Assembly: GCA_016165875.1 (NCBI GenBank)
Contig: JABBOT010000011.1
Location: 12,401,766-12,465,765, forward strand
Direction of reading: 5' to 3'
Origin: Acanthopleura granulata
Taxonomy: Eukaryota > Mollusca > Polyplacophora > Chitonida > Chitonidae
DNA length: 64,000 nucleotides
Below the pieces are notes generated by a model. The model saw only the letters and a program-made list of their open reading frames with translations, was not told where the DNA came from and did no database searches. Made by a program: the position numbers and the translations under genes. Numbering within the stretch: the first letter of the stretch is position 1; each line of letters opens with the position of its first letter. This document shows positions 50,901 through 62,900 of this stretch, in pieces.

Positions 50901-53900
50901 GTCTTGATGAGATCCCGGAGGAATGAGAGATTCACAGATTCCGAATTGTACGATCGCAGTGTCAATACGAGAAATTGACGCAGGTCTTTCATAGTAGACA
51001 AGTCATCTGAAATGCAGAACAATTTAATTAATTATTGGTGGGTTTTTGATACTGTGTCAGAACTTTTTCGTTTAAATATAACATCAGTCGGATTTATCGG
51101 TCGAGGAAAATTCTGTGTCCAGAGGAAACTAGTCCCCTCTGCCAGATGTACATCACAAACTTCCTGTTTTAACCTTAGCCCATGCAGCAAGAGAGAGATC
51201 TGAATATGTGAACTCCCTGGTTAAGGGTGATTATACACAAATTATACACAACTTTATATACTTACAGCCTATGCTCACAGCCTTATCAAACACAGGGCCT
51301 ACACTTACAATTTATCATATATAGAGTCTATACTCACAACTTATCACACACACATTCTACACTCACAATATATCATACTTATACATATATAGCTATACTG
51401 AGACTTTATCATACCAATAGCCTACACTCACACTTCATCACAGATGTGGCCTACGCTCACACTTCATCATACACACAGCCTATACTCAAACTTAATCACA
51501 GATATAGCCTATACTCACATTTCATCATACATATAGCCTGTACTCACACTTTATCATACATATAACCCATACTCATACTTCACCATACAAATAGTCTGTA
51601 CTCACACTTTATCATACGTACACGCTTTACGCACACTTCATCATACATACAGCCTGTACTCACACTTCATCATACATATAGCCCATAGCCCACACTCATA
51701 CTTCATCATACATATAGCCTGTACTCACACTTTATCATATGCACAGCCTACACTCACACTTCACCACAGATATAGCTTACACTCACACTTCACCATACAT
51801 ATAGCCTATACTCATACATGTAGTGTATACTCACACTTTATCATATGCACAGCCTATACTGACACTTCACCATACATGCAGCCTATACTGACACTTCATC
51901 ATATATATATAGCCTACACTCACACTTCATCATACAAACAGCCTATACTCAAACTTCATCATATATATAGCCTGTACTCACACTTTATCATTCGCACAGC
52001 CTATACGCACACTTCACCATAGATATAGCCTACACTAACCCTTCACCACAGATATAGCCTATACTCATACATGTAGCGTATACTGACACTTTATCATACT
52101 CACAGCCTATACTGACCCTTCATCACACATATAGCCTATATTGACACTTCATCATATATACAGCCTACACTCACACTTCATCATACACACAGCCTATACT
52201 CAAACTTCATCATACATGTAGCCTATATTCACACTTTACCCTCCCACAGCCTGTACTCACACTTTATCATACGTAGAGCTGTTCTGCCTTCTTCAGGGAT
52301 GTTTGGATCCTTGCTGTACATTCTGAGACATTTGCAGATCTCTTTCAGAGCTGTCACCACCAAATGAAACCTAGCAAAAAATACACATGAAATAAATGTA
52401 ACAGGAAAGCGGACAAAATATGGTTGAAACAATAAAACCTGACAAAACAGAGGTGAAACCAAAAAACACCTTACAAAACACAGGTGAAACAATAAAACCT
52501 GACAAAAGACAGATCAAACAATAAAACCTGACAAAACAAAGGTGAACAAACCAAACCTGAAAAAGCACAGGAGAAACAATAAAACCTGACAAAACAAAGG
52601 TGAAACAAATCAAACCTGACAAAACACAGATGAAACAATAAAACCTGACACAACACAGGTAAAACAAATCAAACCTGACAAGCACAGGTGAAACAAATCA
52701 ACCTTGATAAAACACAGGTGAAACAAATCAATCCTGACTAAACACAGATGAAACAATAAAACCTGACAAAACACAGGTGAAACCAATAAACCTGACAAAA
52801 CCCAGGTAAAACGAATCAAACCTGACAGAACACAGGTGAAACAAATGACACCTGACAAAAAAAAAGACAAAACAAAAAACAGGTGTCACCCATTCATAAT
52901 AAATAAGCGGAAACTAATATTTTCATACATGGCTTATTTATGTGACAGCCATGGACAGCCTAGCACATGTTATCAAGTGAATCAGCTGTCTTTGCATCAT
53001 TTTCACATATTTGTTTATTAAACTTCCTCACAGCACAGCATTTTTAGTAATTCTGGATAATTCTAGAAAAGTTACTTTTTATGAATCGCTGCATATCTTC
53101 TTACTATAAAATTCCGTCCATGCTTAAGTCGCTATTTTTCTTAATAGTTCTAGCGAGTTTAAAAAAGGTGGTCTGAGGTGTGTTTGGAAAGTGGGCTGAT
53201 ATATAACTGGAAAAATATACATTTAAATTTCAACACCAAAAAGAAGTTTATGAGGTGTTTTTGACTCAAAAAATACCTTGTTATGAACAAAAGTTTAGGT
53301 CATTTACGGTAATTCTGCTTCACAGACAATGGAACTGGCGGAGTGGGTAAGTTACTGCTATTAAAATGTGTACATGAACAGCCAGAATACAATTTTAAAG
53401 GGAAAGACCTAGTGAAAATGAACTGAGGGTGAGTGAAAAGATTACTAAAACCTGTATCTAAAAATACCTTCCGTGAATTTTTTAGATTTTTTTTTTTTTT
53501 TTTTTTAAGAGGTCTATCCCTTTAACTGTGGTAATTTCACAAGATATCCGATTTCCCCAGTGACTATTTGCCAACTATCACCATACCGATGTTACTGATC
53601 TGGTTTTATTCTCTATGCTGAGGTCTTTTACATTACATTTCGTTAAATGAGTAATTAGTGCAAATGAGTAATACACCGAAAGCTTTTCATCGTGGCCGTA
53701 CCTTTTAAGGGCACTTCTACGTTGTACATAGGAACTTTCACTGAGCTGTAAGATGGTGGTCCAGGTTTCGAGTCCTTGGAAAACAATCATCCCCACCACT
53801 TCATGTAGAAACACCACTCTTCAAGTCAGAAACACCAATAATAATAATAATTAATAAATAAATAACAAAAGATACATGAATAAGAAATAAAAGTAAAAAG

Positions 53901-56900
53901 AAGAAAATTTCCACCCGTCTAATGTTATTTGTAGTTGTAACGCCAGCTTTAGTATCAAGAACATCGTTCACGAGTGAATCTTTCATTTGGATTACTGTAT
54001 TTGACCTGTAAAATATCTCCCCCCAAAAGTGCACATAAAGGTCCCCAGCATACAACTTTGGGCATAAAAACATATATCCTGCAGTACATGATCCTACATT
54101 CCAAATAAAAATACTTTTCTCAAATCAATAAAGTTCTCAGATTCTGGCCCAAAAAAGTAATTTGGTTAAGGATGTTTTGGTTCAATACCTTGTTTCACTT
54201 ACAAGTATACTTCGCAAATTACGTTTATGAATGGAACAGACTATTTTTCTATTAATATTAACTTGATCTGTGTTTAAACACCATTAGAAAATTTGCGTTT
54301 TATTTAACAGTGATCAGCTTCAATTGTGGTGGAAAGTGAAGTAGCCAGTGTAAGTCATGAGAATTTTCCTGACAAAAATCTGAAGCCACTAGCCACAGCT
54401 GGATTTGATCCTGTGACCTCAGGCGTAGCAGGATTATCAGCTGCTATCAGAAGAACACTTTAAAACCCTTAACCACAGCCGGCAATGGCAGGGAAAAACT
54501 CAGTAAACATAACAAATCCCTAAAGATTCAACATTTGGGTACAACTGGTCAACAGGTCTAAATTTCCGACAGAGAGAGAAAACCAGAGATCAACATGAAA
54601 CACAAAATCGGTTCCATGAAAAAAAGATATAAAAATACCTGTTTTTTCAGCAAGATAAAGTCTGTATAAAATTAAATGATATACCATAATTTACTAACAA
54701 ACTCTTTTAATATTTTAAACAGCATACACATATGAATGTCTACAGTAAGATTTGGGGCAAATGAAAGGGGGATTTCTTTGATATCCAGCCAACATATAGT
54801 TTCTGTACTCTTTATGCAAGCTATGGTTCGGGTGAGGTATGATATACATACAACAGTTATAGATTCCTGCTGCAAGTGGTCGGACACTGTCAACCTCATC
54901 TGAATTGTTGAGAGTACCCCAATTACACCTCAGATGACACAAATAAGCCTCTTAAAATCATGTAATAAGGCAATCTGAGCTTTACAAATTTTCTCTTGCC
55001 ATGCCCTACACCATGTTGAACTATAACTTCAACTACAACATTTGATGCCTTATGCAGTGTCCAATTTGCGTTAGAACTGACTTGTGACACATTTAAAACT
55101 GTAAATCCAAATTAACTTATAGATTTGCATTGTTTATGGCAGGTACACATGGGTGTGGGTCTGTACCATTCTAGAATATCACACCTGTAATCAAATTCCT
55201 TGAAAGCTGATCTAGGAGTCACCTGACATAACCACTGGCACTACCACTACCACTGGTAGGGCCAGCCTAATCCAGTCTGCTGATCTGAGATCAGGTTTGG
55301 GTATTCCAGTAAAATGGCAATACATATTGACCCAAACCCACTACAGAGAGACAGTTGTTGATTTTCTCTAATCAGTGGTATATAATATGTCAAGAGTAAA
55401 GCAATATGTACTGAGTTATGACACACATGTTGGCACTGAAGGCCGATGATCCAAGAATGCAAGATGGTGGACGATAATCAAGTTCTGCATGTGGGGCACT
55501 AGCATCAGACGAACCACAAACACAAAACGAGAGCCATCACACCTCTAACATTGTAAAAACAGTCACAATGAGGCTAAGACACTTAAGAACTATTTTTATT
55601 CATATATACTGAAAAAAGATTTGTCCTCTGAATAATTAACCTCTCATAAACTGTCATCTCGAGCTGGAGCCTGAGTCACCCTCAGAAAAACAACAAAATA
55701 TTCCTGCATGCAAAAAAATTACAAATTAAATGTTTTAAATTTCATTTTATTGAATTGTTACTTCACATCTCCTCACTATAACACTTTCTAAAATGAACAT
55801 GTAGCAAAACCGAACACCAAAAAGGTTGAATATGTGCATCATTTTTAGAACTATTTGTTATTGGTTGTGTACATTTTGGTAAACAACTTCCAGTCTGAGA
55901 GCTGGGAAATTGTCAGGACTGTATATTGCACTGTTATGCATACATAAAAAATAAAAGAGATGACTAACCTAACACAGTTGAAGTCCATTTTCTTTTTCCG
56001 AGCAAACGTTAAAAAGTACGCCACCATCCACGTAAAATACATTTCATCGACAGAGTTTTTTGAGGTGGCATTGTGATTCTGAAAACAGGTAAAAACCACA
56101 ATCGGTATACACATTTGTGCAAAGGAGATCATTATTAAAAAATCATTTTTTATGCTTAACATCAGCTGGTGCGGAAAAAGACAGAGACTTGACAGAAATT
56201 AGTGCTGAGATAAAAATTTCAAAGAAGCCTCCATAAAATCTCTAATGTATAATTTTGGAAGATGGGTCTGGTTACATCCAATGAGAACATTTTCAGTGCT
56301 AGCTTTGTCTTCATTTTCCAATTTTCCCTTTTCCAGGGGCAGTAAAGAGAAAAACATAACACACGTGTATAGGAGTCTGAAGACATTTCACTACTGCTCA
56401 GAAAAACTAATCTGATTTAATACATATTTGAATATCTTGGATCTATGTAAATAACTTATATTTAATATCCAATGAAACAGATGTATAAAGTGACTTACCA
56501 AGAGAGACAGCACAATTTGTGTAAAAGCTTTATCAATAAATATCGTTGCGAAATCTGACAACATCAACCTGGAAAAAAGAAAAAGGGCATTTAATAATTC
56601 ATTGATTCATGAACAGGAGTTGATGTACAATTGATGATGTACAATTGCTGCTGTCAAAAATGCCATAACGCATTGCATCCAAGTTTTGTCACAACTAATC
56701 ACTATAGGTTAGAATTATGAATGTCGTGGAAAAGCCAAAAAAAACCCCAAAAAACTGTTCCTTAAGTGACTAGTAATATAGGTGAATAATATACAGGTCT
56801 CTAATTTAGTATAGGTAAGCTAGCCTGTGGCAAGAAAAAAACAGCTGACAACCTAGTACAATTCTAAGGAAACTAGCCCTCTTCGGCCAGTAAAAACTCT

Positions 56901-59900
56901 ACATGTAGATGCAGAAAGTGGATATAAATATACGTATGTTTTTGGTCAATGTTTTGAACATTTCTGCTTGTCTGTTTTTGCGTCTTTGTATTTTTTCTCA
57001 GAAGAATTTTGTCCACTGTTTGGTTAAGTGAGTTTGTGTTGGATAATGTTACAGTGCCTACCGATACACCTTTCACAAGCAGGCATCCCTTGCCCAGCAA
57101 GGAAGCCCTACACTAATAACTATTACAAGAATAACACTCGGGGGCTACGGAAATTTCATGAGGGCTTGTAATATCAGAACAACCATAGCCCTGCCTGGCT
57201 ATTGAAAGGAAACCCTTCAATTCCAACCCTGATATATCAGCAAATCTGAATAAAACTGTGGTTTTTATATAAACAAAAAGAACACAGATTTAAAGATGCA
57301 GGCTTCGTTCCATGTAAGAATCCACAGCACTTCTCCATTGTGTTCCAAGACTCCATACTGAACATGCCAGCTGGGGTAATTTTTTTCTCTGTTTCACAGT
57401 AAAATACCCAGGTACATGCCATTTATCATGTACAATACATGAGGGAGGATTACAGCAACAATAAAAGAGACTGATGGCCTCCATGGTGATTTTGTTGCAA
57501 GGAATTTTTGTCTTCTGATCACAAAAATTTGTTGCAAGAAAGCTGAGCCACACAGTTTTGTGACAAAAGGTCACAGGGCTCAAGTAATGTGACACTTAAT
57601 AAATTCCATGAATTTTTACACAAAATTCCATGACTTTTTACATAGAATTCCATGACTTCTCCAGGGTTTTTGTTTTCAGTTTGCTGACGCTTAGCACTGA
57701 GTAGGGCTGTCTATTTTTTAGGCGATCTTTGACCATTCAGCCATTTGCACTGCTTTAATGCGTTGATGGCATAACAACAAATTAAAATCTTCCTTGCTCT
57801 GATGAGATGTAAAGAACAGAAACCTAAAACAAGCACTCTACAAACAGTTTGGGAAATATTGGGTAATATGACCAATTTCCAGGACGTTTTTCGTTACGAA
57901 ACATGTGACTCATTTCAGTCCTGTGACCATTTTTAACTGGTTGATGAATGTCTCACACAGGCAATTTTGTTCTGTGCAGTATGTTAGGTTTGATAATCAG
58001 ACAGTATGATTTGCAAAGATTTTGTTGCTTGTAATCAAACATCAACCGCTGACTGAGACATCTACTTGTAATTCTGGCAAACGGAAGTGTGTACCTTTTG
58101 CATCTGCTGTTTGTGAAGCAAATAACTGCAAAAGAAGGCAGATACAAAGGTTGTATTAAATCCAAGCTCCTTACCGTATTTCTGTTAACAAACGTGTAGT
58201 CTCTTCTGGAACACTGTGGCTTCGTAACATTGGAATGTTCAAACAGGGGAGGTTAGAGGAAGCACATTCTTCCAATGGTTCGGCCTCCAAGGGTTTGTCA
58301 GACACAGTAAATGAGTTCTGCATATAGCGAATGACCCCGATTAACTCAGGTAGTGAGCTTAACTGATTCCTCTCCAGGTTCTCCCCTGATAAGCCCTTGC
58401 CCTCTTCATATTCTGTTTGACCTTGACCTCTACAGCTTGTAGTATTGTCAACAGAAACACTCTCTGATGATTCTGCACCAAACGCTGAATCTTGACAAGG
58501 AATGCCCTCTGAGGTTAAGCCATTTTTTGAGGGCTGTACCTGAAAACATGGATTCAATTGGCAGATTTCATAACATGGTTTTAATACTGCTTTACAACAC
58601 ACCCAAGAATTTTTCACTTAAACGTAGGCAGTCATCTATATGGAAGAGAAAGACTGGCCAGAGCCAGGGAGAAACCCACGACCAACTCCTCGCTTCTGGC
58701 TGACTTTCAATGACTTTCTCCCAATATTGGAGAGGAAGTCAGCATGAGATGGACTTGAACTCACATGGCAGCATTTAAAAAGACTGTACAATGTGTTAAA
58801 TACCATTTAGCGCTACAGAAAGTTGAAAAAGAGATAGTGAGTTTACGAAGGAACAGAGGCAATTGACAAATAGGTCATGGTCAAGATCTATGAAAAAAAA
58901 AAAAGAGGCTTCACGTAGTTCAAGTTGAAAACTTGATGTTCAAGATGTCATGGTGGTGTGTTCAAGAGCAGTCAAATTAAAACATTATTCATATGACTGT
59001 ACATGCTCTTATAGGCCAGTATTGTTATTGTCTAGAATTTTTGATTGATTGGTTGCTGTATAATGCCTTACTCAAGAATTTCTACTAGTACGATGTTAGT
59101 CAGTTTTATGAGTGGGGGGAACAGCCCTACTGGGGTAAAGCACCCATTTTGGGCCAGTCAATCACAAACAGTCCCACTGGGGTAAAGCGCCAATATTGGG
59201 CAAGTCAATCACAAACAGTCCCACTGGGGTAAAGCACCAATTTTCGGCAAGTTAATCACAAACTGTCTTAAGTGTGACATACATAATTGCACACAAGATA
59301 AGTGGAAGACAAGTTGTCTCTCCACAATTTTGGAAACAATCAGTGACAAACTTCTTCCTAATGTACTAGTATAAAATGACAGCTTACCGGTACAAGTTCC
59401 TTAAAAAGCACTGAGAGTACTTGTACCACAACACCGCTGAACAGGTCCTGCAAACAAAACGGTGAAATACCAGGTATTCATTCATTTATCTGATTGGTGT
59501 TTGATGCCGTACTCAAGAAAATTTCACTTATACGACGCAGGCCAGCATTATGGTGGGAGGGAAATGGGCAAAGCCCAGGAAAACCCATAACCATCCAAGG
59601 GTTGCTGCCGCACCTTCCCACGTACGGCCGCAGAGGAAGCCAGCATGAGCTGGGCTTGAACTCACAGCGACCACAGCGGTGAGAGGCACCAATCTTAGAT
59701 TATTCACTTATATTCTATTATTGTATTTCATGTTTCTAGTGCCCTCATTGAATAAAATCATGTCACATGAGCTACAATTCCTGACCTGTGATTTTCCCCC
59801 ACATAAATAAAAAACTGATGTCACACTTCCACAATGAAATGAAAATCACATTCCACACTGAAACATAAGCTGAAGTTACACTTCAACACTGAAACGGAAT

Positions 59901-62900
59901 CCAAAGCCATGCTTCCACACAGAAACACGAACTGAAGTCACACTTCTATACTCGAACATCACTGAAGCCACACCTCCAACCTGAATAAAGAATATTGAAG
60001 TCAGACGTACCCATTGAGGAAGAGTCAGGAAGGTGATGAGGATATCCCCAAGTCCACAAGACAATAAGTTTCTGCAATTGTCAGACAAAAATAAATTAAT
60101 ACATAAATAAATAAAAAATAAATTTATTGCTAGCATGACAAAGACTACAGGAACAAAACCAGTGGCAAGCAAGTAACTTTGTGAAACATTCTCAACATAT
60201 TTTGGGCAAGAGTGAGAGAGAAGAAAAAAAAAAAAGCTACAGCCAGACTTGAACCTATGATCACTGGACGTTTAATATATAGGGCACAATCACCTGTGAC
60301 TGCATTACTGAGATGACAAGGATCCATACTAACCCATAAAGCTGAATTAGACGGCTTAGTGGTTTTAAGAGCTACTAACACTGCCCATTTTTTCTAACTA
60401 TGCTCAGGGTTGAACTCTCTGGAACTGGATCACAAAGCTAGCTTGGAATTAATCCAGACTTAGTCTTAACTTCCGCATTATTCCTGAGCTTAAATTTCAA
60501 TGCTCATTTGAAATTTCAGTATGAAAGTCTACTATTGTAAATCTGAGTATTACAAAAAAAAAAGAACAATATACCAAATGTATATATGTATCTATAAAGA
60601 ATCCCATTCAAAGTTAAAAAACATGACTTTTAGTTTTTTGTGATGTAGGATAACCCAGATATTGCAGTTCAAAGTAAGCAAAACACCCATGTGGTGAAAA
60701 CTGAACAGACTGCCATGCTCTCAATTTTAAGCATTAAGGGCAAGATATTTCTACCACCCGAGAAGGCATCTGCAATGCATGGCTTTCAATTCTAATAATA
60801 AACGAGACCCTACTTCACACACAAAAGCTTGTCTCGACTCCAATACTGAAGAGCTTAGGATATGGATGACGCGACATCATGTTTCCGCTTTCTCTAAAAT
60901 GATGTATCCCAGGTCCTCGTAATTCCAGATTAAAAGGCGATTTAGAGAGTTACCAAGCACATCATACGGCATGTATGGATGTGTCTGTGCCTGTTTAGGT
61001 CTGTACGGACTCCGCTTCTGAAATAACTTTGGTTATATTTTTTGTCTTTTCTTTTGAAGTAAAAATTCAGATGGTAACTCACAGTTTAAGAGCAGCAAAA
61101 CGTTTGGACTTAAGTCTAAGACAGCTTCATGACCCTGGGGCCTGGCAATTTATTTTCTTTTATTGGATTATTTGCACAGGCTTAGAAACTATACTCAAAA
61201 AGTTATGAGTGGAAGAAACTGGTATGCCTAAACCATTAACCATTAGAAAATTACTGGCTAACATTCCAACATGTGACTTAAATGTACCATATAGTGCACA
61301 GCTTTTTTTGGCAGAAGTGGTTTTGGATGAATGTTTACCTAGCATAAAACCACTAGTGTGGTTGACTTGTATTGTCACTCAGATCTACAATCGGTGATAG
61401 CAACTGAATCCACAGGTTCCCTGCCCAGGGCTGGGATCCACTCAGGAATTGTACTGTGATCCAATGACACAATAAATAAAATTACATAGCCTGCACCAAA
61501 ACGGAAATCTTATTCAAAACTGAATTGATTTGATTCAAAAAACCTTGGAAAAAAATTTCTCTGCCTTTCTGAGAGTAGAGTTTAAATATATTTTACAAGG
61601 AAATGTAGACATACATATATATTTGCATATAGGTAGTTGTCAGAGCCTAATGCTTCACCCTCACCCTTCTTCCTACATGTACATGTATCTCCAAAATACT
61701 TCAACTAATACCATAGTTTCTCAAACTTTTCAGAAATAAACAGCAACTTTTAGTGATATTTAAACACCTTTTCACTTTGATTCTGGAGACAAAACTACAT
61801 CACTTGACCAGACCCATTTCACAGCTTCACAAATGGTGTGGTTTTATCAATGTACATGGAATAAAGCCCTCGAAATAGGCCTGGATAAACATCTTGTAAA
61901 CTAGTCAAAAGGCAGCAAAATTACAGTGTATATACCCTAATCTGGATTAAAATGGGAAAAAATGAAATGATGAAAACAAAATATGTTCAGAGGAATTCAA
62001 AGATCCCAGTAATATTCATGACAATTCACATGAAGTAAAATACACTCTTATTTATTTGATTGGTGTATTATGCTGTACTCAAGAATGTTTTGCTGATACA
62101 AAGGCAGCCAGCATTATAGTCGGAGGAAACAGGTTAGAGCCCTGAGGGAACCCATAACCATCAGCAGCCTGCTGGCACACCTTCCCACATACAGCAGCAG
62201 AGGAAACCAGGTTGAGTTGGGCTTAAACTCACAGCGATCCCATTGGTGACATACTCCTGAGACATTGCAATGTCCTAGCTTGCTGACCACATCAGCCCCC
62301 AGGTAAGATAAGATATGAGCCAGCAACAGCTGGAGTTTCTAAAAGAACAGGTATATGCAATATAAAGAAGCTAAAGTGATGAGACAAAAAAATATACTGT
62401 TGCCAGAGAAAGTGTGTGTACAAGCTAAAAGATGCACCTGAACCCACAACGACCTTGAACACATAGGTCAAGGTCACAAAGAAAACAAAAAACAAAAAAA
62501 TTCGCCCTTCTACATAAAAGGAGGTACAAGTCTGCTAAAAATGGATAACCCAATTCAACAGCTATGCCTCAAAGCCTTTCACAAAATATAATTTCAATGA
62601 TCCTGTAAAAAATGGCAATGGTTATCCCAAACGTTGTACCATGAAATGGATGGACGGATGCCACATGTACTCCAGAGTCAATTTTAGCTGAGGTAATGAA
62701 CAAGGATGACAGAGTAATGAATAAATGTTGAAGAGATAGACTGATTTTTTTAAGATACATTTTGTTGAAAATTGCTTTCTGTGTTGCTAGGCGTCTGAGG
62801 GTGAAATTTGTAATTTGCTATAATCAAGATGAACCTAGGGCACGACTGATGGAACATCCCCCTTTTGTTATTGAGCTCTAAATGTGTGCAAACCCCGAGC

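Noticed and set aside
51261..52270. CRISPR-like array
   Set aside because: Direct tandem units without unique spacers, in a eukaryotic intron; it is a minisatellite.
52371..52870. Hydrophobic Cys/Phe-rich minus-strand frames resembling membrane proteins
   Set aside because: They are translations of the 30-bp array upstream of tim exon 8.
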